From NCBI GenBank assembly GCA_027475525.1, contig JAMWFC010000116.1:248001-312000 (forward strand): a DNA stretch of 64,000 nt, given 5' to 3'. Made by a program: the position numbers and the translations under genes. The notes under the pieces were generated by a model. It was given only the letters and a program-made list of their open reading frames with translations. It did no database searches and was not told the origin of the DNA. The first letter of the stretch is position 1. Every line of letters begins with the position of its first letter. Below, piece after piece: positions 53,527 to 64,000 of this stretch. Source of the stretch: Macrolepiota albuminosa. Its lineage: Eukaryota > Basidiomycota > Agaricomycetes > Agaricales > Agaricaceae.

Positions 53527-55491
53527 ATGGGCTCTATGTGCAGGCTTCGAATTGTTATTTGGTCCGTGACTATTAGACAGATTTGGTTGGCTCTGACCGT
53601 TATCATCTGCTAGTGGGGCTGGCATTGGTGGCTTGACTACCGCAGGTCATTCATCTGATTGTTCTGCTTGTGATGCGTACTGACCTGTCTGGGACGCATC
53701 AGCTGCTTTATCGGCATATCCTGATATTGACGTTGAGATCTACGAAGCCGCCGCACAGCTTACTGAGCTCGGTGCTGGAATAGGTATATTCCCCCGTAAG
53801 ACATCCACAATACTAGTTCATTTAATGCGATGTAATTGTATCAACACTTTTGAAAGGTCCTTGGGAGGTTATACGGAAACTAGGTATTGAAGAGGAATTA
53901 CTCAGATGTTCTGAGGTGAAACGGAAAGACGGGCCAGGTATTATCTGCTCATCACGTTAGGTATTGAAGAGGAATTACTCAGATGTTCTGAGGTGAAACG
54001 GAAAGACGGGCCAGGTATTATCTGCTCATCACGTATTCATAATCTACATTAAAACCTGTCAATTAGTACCGGCCTTTAGGTACCGAAAGAGTGATCAGGA
54101 ATTGGGGTATGACTTCTATACCTTGGTTACGAATGGTACGTCTCTGAAGCACCGATCCAGAGCCTTTTGCGCTTATTCCTACCTGATTGTAGGTAGTTTG
54201 ATGTTGTTCCATCGGGCAGACTTCCAACGGGTACTTCTCACAAGGCTACCTAAATCGTATAAAATCCACCTCAAGAAGCGCATTCGGTCCTATACACAAC
54301 GGTCGTCCGGTCCAATCGAAATCGTCTTTGAGGATGGCTCAAGGACCAAATGCGACCTGCTTATTGGTGCAGACGGTTTGAAGTCCGCAGTCGAAGGAGT
54401 CTCCTTTCTGAGAAAATCGCTTCCGCACTTTCTGAGGGAAGAAACAGAGAGGCCACTAACATGCAAGCCGCTATAGAACCGGTGTGGAGTGGCACGAATG
54501 CCTACCGCACGTTGATACTCTCAGATGATCTGCGAAGGATTGCTCCTAATCATACAATCTTCACGCGACCTACTCAGGTACACCGATCGCCCTCTTCGTT
54601 TGTGTAACATTGATGACATTTGTATCAACTTCAGTACCTGGGGAAGAATGGCGTAAGTTGTTTACTCTCAGTGTATAAACGTAAATTAGCTGATCGCCCG
54701 TCTTCCTTGATAGTATATAATAGGATATCCCGTCGCCGGTGGGAAGTACATCAATTTCGTCGCCTTCATTTCAAGACATGACCTTGAGTGTTCGCATTTT
54801 GACGGACCTTGGGTCTCGCCTGCGGATCGTTCTGAGTTTTCTGGTCATTTTTCTGGATGGGAGGCAGAGGTCCAGCAACTCATATCGGTTGACATTCTTT
54901 CATCTGATGGCGATCTTTGACTGAAATACGGACCAATACAGTGCGTAAGTCGGCCTCTTCGATGGGCCATCCATATCACAAAACCGTTGCCTTCATTCGT
55001 CTCCGGCAGCGTCGCGGTAATTGGTGATGCGGTATAGATCTTGATCATTTCCTTTACTCTTCTTTACCCTCGGTTCTAGGCGCACGCCATGGCACCACAT
55101 CAAGGATCAGGTGCAGGCCAAGCTATTGAGGTACTCTTCTTTCCCTGTTTCCTTACAAATCGGCTCACGATTTGTGGATACGAAGGACGCGTACATTCTT
55201 GCCACCATCCTTGGACACCCATCGACCACACGAAACACAATACGCCGCGCACTGCATATTTTCGATAAGATCCGCCGCCCGCAAGCACTGCAAGTCGCAG
55301 CAGGATCGCGACGTAATGGCCAACTTTTCACTCTGCACAATCACAATTTGGACGGATTGTCTGGTGATGCTTTGTCAAAACAATTGAGACTGTTGAGTAA
55401 AGAAGTGACAGAAGGCTGGGAATGGACATGGACAACAAGCATAGATGACACGAGGAGAGAAGCTCTACATTTACTGGAATTACGACAGTAA
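53527..55491 (+). CDS. FAD-dependent monooxygenase (salicylate-hydroxylase-like), probably frameshifted
   Basis: From ATG 53527 the spliced N-terminus reads MGSMCRLRIVICGAGIGGLTTA, a Rossmann FAD-binding motif (GAGIGG). Next come DIDVEIYEAAAQLTELGAG, PWEVIRKLGIEEELLR, then LFHRADFQRVLLTRLP and the GADGLKSAV motif. The second FAD motif is VIGDA-AHAMAPHQGSGAGQAIE-DAYILA (about 55010-55200). Flavoprotein hydroxylases of this group add oxygen to aromatic substrates with NAD(P)H. The frame fails once, at about 54390: after GADGLKSAV the expected RRSLLSEK continues only if one base is missing. Either the gene is a young pseudogene or this is a base error. A 77-bp duplication (53881-54034) repeats part of an exon and its donor. 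Confidence 0.75.
53881..54034 (+). repeat. 77-bp tandem duplication 10 (exon/intron of the monooxygenase)
   Basis: 53881-53957 is repeated at 53958-54034. It spans the end of an exon and its GTATTA-type donor, so dropping one copy restores the splice context. Confidence 0.95.
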
Positions 55492-55948
55492 GTCTGAGAT
55501 GTAGATCGAGGTTTTCCTACTTGATCATCCTTGCTTCGGATATTCTATCTCCAATGACAGATTTCCCAGCCTGATTAGTGATCTGTGCTCTCATTTTCGT
55601 TTCAATGACTCTCCTTTACGCAAACTCAGCTGAAAATGCTCCTCAAGCTTTTTCTACCAGATATCTCTGAATTGGCATTTCATCTGATATCAAGTCTTAA
55701 GTCAGTGTTGATAAGATTCCATGTCTCCCAATGCAAAGTAAATCCAACCCATCTGGTCAGTGGACACTCCCCTCTGTCCTAGAAATTCCAGGGTCAGTAG
55801 CCATGTGCTAGTGATGTTTTTCCCAACCCTTATCAAATTTGGGCTCAAAGGCTTTATGCCAGGATATTGCCCCTGTCAGGGATCAATCTGCGAGCTTCTG
55901 GGTCAGTTGGGTTTACTTTATGTTGGGAGACATTTCACTAAGCCACTG
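55492..55948. other. Intergenic flank of copia D
   Basis: No gene is recognised. The first part is the 3' region of the monooxygenase gene. The last 300 nt are AT-rich and flank the LTR of copia D on its downstream side. Confidence 0.35.
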
Positions 55949-56259
55949 TGTTGGAATCTAAACAGCATTTTGTTCTATAAGTAACACATAAGTTAAATTC
56001 TCAGATCATGTTATACAAACTGTATTGAATACTTGTAAGTAACATGTAAGTTAAATCTAGGTATTCATCATGAGTATTCTATGTGATTGTAAATATGGTG
56101 AATAGATGTATCTTCAGATTGTGTTATATGAACTGAGGGTACAGGACTGTGAGTAAGCAATATCTGTAAGGAAACAAAGCAGTCTTTCTGGTTACTTGTA
56201 GCCCTGACATTGTGTTGGAGTACCCGTCACACTTATCACACAATTGTTCTGCTCCAACA
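55949..56259 (-). repeat. LTR of copia D
   Basis: On the minus strand this 311-bp LTR begins TGTTGG and ends CCAACA. It is flanked on the upstream side by copia RNase H sequence, which makes it the 3' LTR. Confidence 0.8.
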
Positions 56260-56299
56260 CTCCTTACCACAAACTTGACCCTATTTGCATCTCTTCCTT

Positions 56300-56562
56300 G
56301 TGTTTGGAGTCAAGACATTCTGAGTATTTGCTGCAGGCATAGGAAAAGTGGTTTTGGCAAGGCTTTTGTAAATATATCTGTCATTGTCTCTGGTTCCAAG
56401 GTCTACTTTAGTAGACTGAGGTTTTACTACCTGCTTTGGCATGCATTTTGTCTTTGAAATTTTTGCCCCTCACATGATCTTGGCCATTGCCATGTCTCTG
56501 CCTCTACCAGCTATGTCCTCAAAATTTGCTCCCTTTCAGCTATCTTTACCAGCTATTACTAC
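56300..56562 (-). pseudogene. Copia D RNase H, C-terminal remnant
   Basis: The minus strand reads LEPETMTDIFTKALPKPLF, the conserved end of copia RNase H, in a frame carrying stops upstream. It is a worn fragment. Confidence 0.7.
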
Positions 56563-56734
56563 TGTAACGGAGTCATCCATGTTATTAGCGTCAACGGCGC
56601 TATAATCATTTAATAGAGTATTACATAAGATAACATCTTGTTTTCACTCTAAGTACTAGTCAAATCCGATACTGTGGTCTGATTTAGCACTTGTGTGATA
56701 CACACAAGATAGTTCTAACTCGTAACTCAGGTTA
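56563..56734 (+). repeat. 5' LTR of gypsy C
   Basis: It starts TGTAACGGAG and ends CAGGTTACA, and is followed by TTTTTTTAAATC, like the leader of gypsy A. The other LTR is beyond the window. Confidence 0.75.
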
Positions 56735-56848
56735 CATTTTTTTAAATCTTCTGCTATCAGCTTTTAAACTCTAGGCTTGTTACCGACTAGGCAACTATCA
56801 TCAAAACCTCTCAATTTTCTGTTGGCATCACGTTGAAAACGTGCTTCC

Positions 56849-59202
56849 ATGACTGGCTCTCTTGATCCGGATCCTCCGTTCCCAGCTGCAGACACAGGTG
56901 ACCTACCTGTGCTTCAAGCTGTGAAGACGCAATCTGTGTCAGCATACCAACCTCCACCAAAGCGGGACGAAAAGATTCCTCACGATGTCAGCGCAAGCTT
57001 TGGAATGCCTGGTGGGCTATCCATATCACGGATGATGTCCATTGTACGACCTGGTGGTAAACCAGGAGAGAGATCCGCGGTCTCAGGAGTGTCGCTGCCA
57101 GCGAGCCAAATGCCTTCATTGATGTATCCGGTATTGCCCGAGAGCTCGTCAGCTCATTCTGAGGGTCAACCGGATATTACCCAGTACTTGGAAATGGTAC
57201 AAGGCAGCATGTTTGCGCATAGTACTCCCTTCTGGACTGCACCTACTGAACGGCTTTTGGAATATGTGGCCGATGCGGCTACTGAACCGGGACCGTCGTC
57301 ACTGATGACACAAGGACAGGCGCAAGGACCAGCAATAGTGGTCAGTAGGGAGGACGACAATGTCATAAGGTTAGAAAAGGCGTCAACAGCACCTGGACCT
57401 CAGACGATGAGGAAAGCAAAAGGTTGCATTCGACCTTGTCTATCCAGTTACAGCTGGTGTTGGACCGATATCCATTGGTCGCAAAGGAATCGATGCAAAA
57501 GCGTCTGCAGCTTTATGTAGTAAAGCACTTACAGTTGCTGGCTGCTAGGAGCCACGATGTACCCCGTGCAGATTCAAATGAATATATCGAATTGTTTGTG
57601 CGCATCTTCGAACTCGAAGTAGTGGAATACCTTAAGCGCAAAGCGGCGCGAGGGTCAGCAGTCTCAACGGCTACTCCAGCCGACTCAGTAGAATGTGAGA
57701 TGAGTGTGCGCCAACGAGCGCCATTAATCGCGGACACGATGGAATTGCTCAATGTGCCTCGTCAGGCTAATGAGTCTCAGCAAGACTACGTTCAGCGTCA
57801 GAATGCTACAAACCATCAATGCATTGTTAGCGGAGTGCCTCAGCAGGCATTGTCTGAGGTAGAAACTGTAACGACAACTCCAGCAGAGCCAGAGGCACTA
57901 CTTGCAGTGCAGGAGGTTAAGACACCTCGTAAGCAAGTTACAATCAAGGAAGAGATGGACGAAGTCCACATTCTTGATGAGCAAACGCGACCACGACGCG
58001 TAGTGCAACACGTCCACCTAGTGGACAACTGGAATGAACGCGTCAATTACCAGAGGATACGCAACCAGGACTTGCGCGATCATGGTGAGTCGTTAATTGA
58101 TGACCAGGGGGTAGCCTTTGAAGAGTGTGAGGGTGTAACGCCTGTTGATGATATGCGGCAACAATTCGTGGCTCGGACAGCTGAACCGGACAGAGGTTCG
58201 GGTGGTAGTGATGATAGTAGTGGTCACTACGAATGGAGGGAGCCAAGTCGTCGCAATGACAATGGTGGAGGTCGTGATCGCAAAAATAACAATTGAGACG
58301 ATAATAATTGTCGTGATAGTGGCAGGCAGGCTGGTGGATTACCAGCAGAGCAACAAGTGAGGCAACAGCTCACCCCACGGCTGGAAAGAGTGGCCAATGA
58401 GCACCTGTTTCGCAGTTCCCAGGCATTTTCGATGTCCGTGCCTCATGAATTGCGTGAAACTATGCCAGGAATGAATGAAGCGGTCAGGATCCATATGGAT
58501 CATATGCATGACCATCTCACTTGTCTGGTGGATGACTCCCTTGGAGTCTGATTTAAGTTCCCTGCTGGGGTAAGTTCCCGTAAATCCGATGGTAAGCACA
58601 TACGTGCATACGCTGAAGGACATAGGTTCTCTCAACTGAAGGACTGGGCCATGGATGTGTGCTACCACCTCGCAGCCTGCTGCTATGGTGGAGACGACAT
58701 GGACCAGGAGAGGATATTTGTGCTACACGAATTTATAGAGGGAGAGGCTCGGAATTGGTTCCGTTGCCATGTTCTCCACATTAATCGCGACAAACTGCAT
58801 TGGACATTTAAAGAAGTCCTGATAGGACTGTACAATTGTTTCGTCAATGCTGCTACGATGCAGGAAGCCTGTGATGCCTTTAGAAAGGCAGTGTATGATG
58901 CTAAGACTGACGTCCAGACCTTTTATGATGACCTGGTGGGTCATGCACAGAATATGGCCGTCTATCCAGACGAATACACTATTCACGAGACATTCCTGCA
59001 CGGAATACCTGCAGACATGAGGAGAGCGTTGATACGCGATGACAATTTGTCTCCGAAGGTCAATACTGTGACCAAATTCTTGGCGTATGCCATCCGTTAT
59101 GAGCAGTCGACACGGACAGCGAACCATTATGAGCAGCGGAGTTCCTGCCAAGGAACTGTGAACCGTCAGGCAGTGAAGGTGGGAACCTTCCTGGCCAAAT
59201 GA
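56849..59202 (+). pseudogene. Gypsy C gag
   Basis: Frames 56849-57520, 57424-58296, 58357-58551 and 58651-59202 together match gypsy A gag. The Pro/Ser-rich start, the NYQRIRNQDLRDHGESLIDDQG block and the capsid part with FVLHEFIEGEARNWFRCHVL all align. Frame changes lie near 57430 and 58310, and there are TGA stops at about 58296 and 58550. Confidence 0.8.
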
Positions 59203-59422
59203 ATGGAGATGGAGAACAATCGCAATCCATGATTCGTTGTTTGTAAGACAATCTCTGGAGGCCAATGGCCTCGACTGAAGCCTGCTGGACAATTGCCAGC
59301 AAAGGATAGTTGACCCTTTTCAGGTCAGAATCAAGTAGCACCAAGAGGAGTGGTGGCGCCTGCAGCGTGTATGGCGGGCAAAACCGCTGGGGTTCTGGGA
59401 GCGGCCCAGAGAAGGCCTGCCG

Positions 59423-60258
59423 GGGATCCCTCAGCATGCTACAATTGTGGCAGGAGTGGACATTTCGCTAAGGAGTGTCCCGCCCCACCTAAGGCACACA
59501 TCTGAGCAGCCCATACAGCTGTGGCACCGAGCAATGTTGTCAGTGACGATGAGAATGATGAGATCATTGACAAAACGGAGGAGGAGCTGCAAGTAGAGGC
59601 TGACAGGTCGGAAGTGGATGACGCCAAGAGCGTCCAGATTGATGGCAATGAATACGTCGCAGTGGACATGTATGACAGTGACTATTATGCTCGTGAGGAT
59701 GAGGAAGAACACCTGTTTGCACTGACGGAGTGCCGTGGAGATCAGCGTGTCTGAATGAGACGCGTAACCCTGCAGAAGGCAATGAATAAGTTGCAGCAGC
59801 CACGATATACTCCTGAAGAGAAGGAGTGCCTGGTCACGTATGTTGATGTCAATGGACATCCGGCATGGACATTGTGGGACTCAGGGAGTACCACTACGGG
59901 CATTACGCCCCAGTTTGCTCCCGTCAACGCAATTCGCATTCATGAACTGGAGGAGCCATTGATGCTCCAGCTGGGGACTGTAGGAAGTTGCGCTATGGTA
60001 CAGTTTGGCGCGGAAGTGAGAATAAAGACGTCAGGGACGTTGATGAGAGAATATGTGGATATAGCGAATTTTGATCACTACGATATGATCATCAGTACAC
60101 CGTTCATGCGTAAGAACAAGGTGTCGCTGGATTTCGTGAACGACATGGTCGTTGTGAATGGTACGCCTTTGAAGGCGGAGAAAGTTGTGTTAAACGACAC
60201 AGATGGTCGTTTGAGGTGCTATCGCACAACTGAAAAGCAGCGTGATGAACACAACTGA
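59423..60258 (+). pseudogene. Gypsy C zinc knuckle and protease
   Basis: CYNCGRSGHFAKEC (about 59438-59481) is a CCHC knuckle. The protease motif LWDSGSTTTGITPQF lies near 59873-59920. TGA codons at 59503 and 59752 interrupt the frame. Confidence 0.8.
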
Positions 60259-60379
60259 CTAGATGGTCGCAGGAGAGCGACTGTACAGGAGGTGGAGGAC
60301 AAACAACTGAAAAGCAGCGTGATGAACACAACTGACTAGATGGTCGCAGGAGAGCGACTGTACAGGAGGTGGAGGACGA
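60226..60379 (+). repeat. 77-bp tandem duplication 11 (gypsy C)
   Basis: 60226-60302 is repeated at 60303-60379. The pair lies at the end of the protease frame. Confidence 0.95.
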
Positions 60380-60803
60380 ACAGGTCCCACTGAAAAGCCT
60401 GCTGGCAGACTTGCCGGCTATACTGATGTCTGAGGAAGAGTTTCAAGGAACTCTGAAGAAGGGGAAGCACCCGGATGTGATTGGGTGTACCAATGGAAAG
60501 CCTAAACAGGCTGTACAGTGCAAGAATGAGCATGGTAGACGTGTGGTGGAGTCGCTGGAATGCCAGCTGACTAGCTCTCGAGTGAAGGTTGAGGATCTCG
60601 TCAAGGACGAGGTGTATAGTACGATGGGAACTGTGGGTAGCACTAGGTTGCTAATGGATCGACCAGTGCCTTGGCCAGGAGTGCAATGGGCGTATGACCC
60701 ACGTATGCCATGGGAGTGGAATGAATTGGTAGCGTCAATGGTGACGCAGACTATGGGAAGGGTTCAGGCGACCCAGATGGAAGAAGTATACCATCATGCA
60801 TGA
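60369..60803 (+). CDS. Gypsy C protease-RT linker
   Basis: An open stretch of 144 codons similar to gypsy A 15685-16110, with MSEEEFQG and SSRVKVEDL motifs and a YDPRMPWEWNELV block. It has no known domain. Confidence 0.6.
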   Translation: MEDEQVPLKSLLADLPAILMSEEEFQGTLKKGKHPDVIGCTNGKPKQAVQCKNEHGRRVVESLECQLTSSRVKVEDLVKDEVYSTMGTVGSTRLLMDRPVPWPGVQWAYDPRMPWEWNELVASMVTQTMGRVQATQMEEVYHHA

Positions 60804-60824
60804 GAGGACGAGATCTCCGAAACA

Positions 60825-62538
60825 ATGGATATCGTATGTGATGGACTCTCATTGAAAGCGAGAAGTGTGCAGTCATCGTCAAGGACAACAAGAGTGGTAG
60901 ATAGACAACCCATTGTAAGGTTGAACCCAGGAGATCTCACAGAAGAGCACGTACGTGCTTTACAGGAGCAATTTGAACCAAAGGTTCAACCACGTATAGC
61001 ACACGTAGCAAAAGGGAAAGGTAAGGCTATGAGCCTTACAGAGGAGGATATTCCTCGACTGTGCCAGCAATGGCAACATGAGTTTGCTGATATTGTCAAT
61101 GGAACAAAGGAAGAGCTTCCTCCATGGTGGGAGGTTAATCATGAGATTAACCTCATGAGTTTGCTGATATTGTCAATGGAACAAAGGAAGAGCTTCCTCC
61201 GTGGCGGGAGGTTAATCATGAGATTAACCTCATTGACAATAACAAGCAGTACAAGTATCATTTGCCTCGCTGCCCGCGAGCACTACAGGATCAACTTTGT
61301 GAAAAGACAAATAGATACATAAACGCAAAGTGGTGGGAACCACGACCAGCGGTGCAAGCTGCACCATTACTTTGTATTCCCAAGAAGGATGGAACGTTAA
61401 GGACTGCATTGGATGCGCAACAGCGCAATGATAATACAGTCAAGGATGTGACACCTCTTCCAGATCAGGAAGTAATACGAGAAGATGTCGTGACAGCAAA
61501 GTATAGGTCGAAAATCGACCTCACAGACGCGTACGAACATGTTTGCATACACGAAGAGGATATACCAAAGACGCTGTTCTTGTCCCTGATGGGGACGTTT
61601 GTGAGTAACATCATGCAGATTGGTGATTGTAATGCACCGGCGACATTTCAGAGGTTAATGACCTCAATCTTCCGAGATGTAATCAGGAAGTTTATGCACG
61701 TCTATTTAGACAATATATTCATATTTTCTGACACCATTGAGGAGCATGAGCAGCACCTACGAGTCGTATTTGAATGGCTATGGAAGGCCAGTCTCTATCT
61801 CAAATGGAAGAAGTGCGAGTTGTACGCAACGAGTATAGATTGTCTCGGTCACGTCATTGACAAGAAGGGCATTCACCCGGATACAGATAAGCTCAACCGA
61901 ATCTGAGAGTGGTGTACTCCACGCACATATAATGATATCCAACAATTTGTCGGACTTGTGAACTATATTGGCAACTTCTTGCCAGACATCACCGCATACA
62001 CAGGGCCACTTATGGCCATGACCCAGAATGGGTCCCCTTTTCACTGGAGACCGCTGCATCAGCAGTGTTTTGAGATGATTAAGCGCATATGCGTGAAGAT
62101 GCCAGTCATCCAGCCAGTTGATCCATGCATCAACGAGCCCATCTGGCTCATATGCGATGCGTCGAAGACTGGGGTTGGGGCCATGTTTGGCCAAGGTAAA
62201 ACGTGGCAGACATGCCAACCAGCGGTATTTATGTCCCATAAATTCACTGCTGCTCAGCAGAATTATGCTGTACATGAGTTAGAAACACTCGCTATCCTGG
62301 AGGCCCTCCTAAAATGGGAGGATAAACTGATGGGATATAAGATCCACGTCATTACGGATTACAAAGCACTAGAGTTCTTCAAGACTCAGGTGCACCTATC
62401 TCCACGACAACGGCGCTGGATTGACTACATGTCACGGTATCAGTTCGACATCACCTATGTAAAAGGTGAATTGAACAAAGTTGCGGATTGCCTGTCTCAA
62501 TATTTTGAGAGTGATACTCGAGATGACGTCCATGAGTA
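60825..62538 (+). pseudogene. Gypsy C reverse transcriptase and RNase H
   Basis: The RT motifs are IPKKDGTLRTALDAQQRN, SKIDLTDAYEH and YLDNIF (about 61705-61722). The catalytic box is changed from YLDD. A TGA (about 61906) follows KLNRI where gypsy A has Arg. RNase H continues with LICDASKTGVGAM and LNKVADCLS. Two 77-bp duplications (61078-61231 and 62460-62613) split the frame further. Confidence 0.85.
61078..61231 (+). repeat. 77-bp tandem duplication 12 (gypsy C pol)
   Basis: 61078-61154 recurs at 61155-61231 with only two mismatches, and interrupts the N-terminal part of RT. Confidence 0.95.
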
Positions 62539-62613
62539 AAAGGTGAATTGAACAAAGTTGCGGATTGCCTGTCTCAATATTTTGAGAGTGATACTCGAGA
62601 TGACGTCCATGAC
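62460..62613 (+). repeat. 77-bp tandem duplication 13 (gypsy C pol)
   Basis: 62460-62536 recurs at 62537-62613, at the end of RNase H. Removing one copy joins the two frames there. Confidence 0.95.
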
Positions 62614-64000
62614 GCGCATGACTATGTCCAGGCGGACAAACGTATTGACCCAGAGGGCAAAGATTTGCCTCTGCATCGGTTCCACGAAATCAGGGAACAT
62701 AGGGTCGAGCTACGGGCCATGCGAGCGCAAGAAACACGTCACAGTAAGCAACTGCATGAACAGCAAGAGACTCGCGATATCAAGGCCCAGGTGCTAGTGG
62801 ATCATGAGGCCCCTCAGCCAAGTGAAGAGACGAGGCAAGGGGTGCCTAATGAGAGGTACTGATATGATGCTCCAGCAAGCGCTGGAGTCACAGGACCATA
62901 CGCCTGCACCGGCCAACTTAGGCAATGCGCAATTCTGCACACGTATCCAGCAAGGATACAAGGATGATAATCTCTTCTTAGAGATTTTGAACAATATCCA
63001 AGCGCATCTGCCCTTCAAGGTGGAGCAGCAGCTCGTCTACCTTACCAGAGCCATGGGGTCCAAAGTCATCTGCATTCCCCAGGAGAGGTCGCTGATTACG
63101 ACTATCCTGGACCAGGCCCATAGATTAGTGGGCCACTTCGGAACTCAGAAAATGCTGGACTATGTGCGGCGCTAGTACTGGTGGCCGCAAATGGCCAAAG
63201 AGATGAGCCAATTTTGCTCGACATGTGAGCTATGTCAACAGTCAAAAGTATCGACATTGAAGCCACCGGGAAAGCTTCACTCGCTACCTATACCGGTCAA
63301 ACCTTGGGATTCAATTGGGATGGACTTTATAGGTCTGTTCCCCGAGTCGAAAGGCTTTAACTACCTTTGGGTAGTGATCTGCCGAATGACCAGTATGGTC
63401 CATCTCATCCCGGTGAGAACTACCATGACAGCGTCGGACTTGTCGTGGATCTATCTCAAGGAGATAGTACGCCTCCATGGACTGCCAAGTTCGATCGTAA
63501 GCGATCGAGATGCTAAGTTCACTTCCAAATGGTGGAAGGAGTTGCACAAACTGCTAGGAGCAAAGTTGCTCATGTCAACATCGTTTCATCCGCAAACAGA
63601 TGGTCAAACTGAACGTGCAAATAGAAATATTGCGCAAATATTGCGAGCATTCGTACATCCTGATCAGAAGGACTGGGTGGATAGATGTCCACTCATGGAA
63701 TTTGCGATAAACGTGAGCATATCAGAAACTACAGGGTACTCACCCTTTGAACTCAACAATGGCTACATGCCATCCATGATTCGTGAACTCCGTACAGACA
63801 AAGCTATTCATGTGGGAGTAAAGCAGTTTGTGTGCAATGCGCTAGGGAACTTGGCAGAGGCCCATGATGTGATTATAGAATTGCATGTATGGCAGACCAA
63901 ACATGCAAATAATCACAGACGTGATGAACCGGACATCAAGAAAGGAAACCTAGTTGTACCTTTCTACAAAGAACTTGAACCTGCTGAAAGGCAGAGCAAG
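62614..64000 (+). pseudogene. Gypsy C integrase (partial)
   Basis: The zinc-binding HRLVGHFGTQKMLDYVRR (about 63118-63173) is followed by a TAG where gypsy A has Trp (RRWYWW). The core carries GMDFIGLFPE, IVSDRDAKFTSK and TDGQTERANRN, so its D, D and E are present. A frame change occurs near 62860. The frame runs off the window after the core, before any chromodomain could be seen. Confidence 0.85.

Larger units (their letters stand above)
55949..56562 (-). mobile_element. Ty1/copia element D, 3' end only (cut by gypsy C)
   Basis: On the minus strand an LTR runs from 56259 (TGTTGGAGCAG) to 55949 (ending GATTCCAACA), and the sequence just upstream of it (56560-56300) is a copia RNase H tail. 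Gypsy C begins at 56563, so the rest of the element should lie beyond gypsy C, outside the window. Confidence 0.8.
56563..64000 (+). mobile_element. Ty3/gypsy element C (relative of gypsy A), cut by the window end
   Basis: A 172-bp 5' LTR (56563-56734, TGTAACGGAG...AGGTTACA) is followed by a T-run, as in gypsy A. The interior is gag, zinc knuckle, protease, RT, RNase H and integrase, with clear protein similarity to gypsy A throughout (for example the GDCNAPATFQRLMTSIFRDV block of RT). The copy carries more stops and frameshifts than gypsy A and the YLDD box is YLDN. The 3' part and any accessory ORF lie outside the window. Confidence 0.9.

Noticed and set aside
53058..53625. A minus-strand gene opposite the start of the monooxygenase
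   Set aside because: It is open for about 190 codons in two parts, but no domain is recognised and it overlaps the well-supported first exons of the monooxygenase.
14529..62613. The 77-bp repeated pairs as CRISPR, MITEs or satellite DNA
   Set aside because: Each unit occurs only as one pair and the units share no sequence with each other, so there is no common repeat or spacer pattern.

Overview
This window looks like the nuclear genome of a mushroom-forming basidiomycete (Agaricomycetes). Introns are many and short (about 45-65 nt, GT...AG). There is a laccase with some 15 exons, compactly packed eukaryotic housekeeping genes, and basidiomycete-type LTR retrotransposons. No bacterial or organellar features, CRISPR arrays, rRNA or tRNA genes were recognised.

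Layout. 128-2134: a dead Tc1-type DNA transposon with long terminal inverted repeats and TA flanks. 3260-4391 (-): trimethylguanosine synthase TGS1. 4760-5760 (+): a broken HSE1-like ESCRT-0 gene. 7328-7750 (+): a small secreted six-cysteine (cystine-knot-pattern) protein built from five exons, one of only 4 nt. 8583-36713: a three-level nest of LTR retrotransposons. A Ty1/copia element (TSD TCATC) is split by a chromodomain-bearing Ty3/gypsy element A (12050-34824, TSD ACCCA), which is itself split by a second gypsy element B (20646-32114, TSD GCGT). 36870-50043: host genes, all on the minus strand: laccase, PTPA (PP2A activator), a vacuolar M28 metallopeptidase of the Pff1 type, an acidic unknown protein and a Nop8-like RRM protein. 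50140-51539 (+): nucleoporin NUP53/NUP35, divergent from the Nop8-like gene. 53527-55491 (+): a FAD-dependent monooxygenase with a probable 1-nt frameshift. 55949-56562 (-): the tail of another copia element. 56563 to the window end: gypsy element C, a decayed relative of element A.

Three things stand out. (1) Gypsy B carries, between pol and its 3' LTR, an antisense gene with five clean introns that splices to a 717-codon protein with a six-cysteine zinc-cluster-like motif and coiled-coil-like segments. (2) Gypsy A carries, in the env position, a sense accessory reading frame of about 1,100 codons of unknown function. Gypsy B inserted inside it, and removing B plus one target-site copy makes it continuous. 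(3) At least 13 tandem duplications with exactly the same 77-bp period are scattered over unrelated sequences (introns, exons, intergenic DNA, three retroelements). Several break reading frames that become continuous if one copy is dropped. This is best explained as an assembly artefact (unmerged k=77 contig overlaps), so many apparent pseudogenes here are probably not biological.
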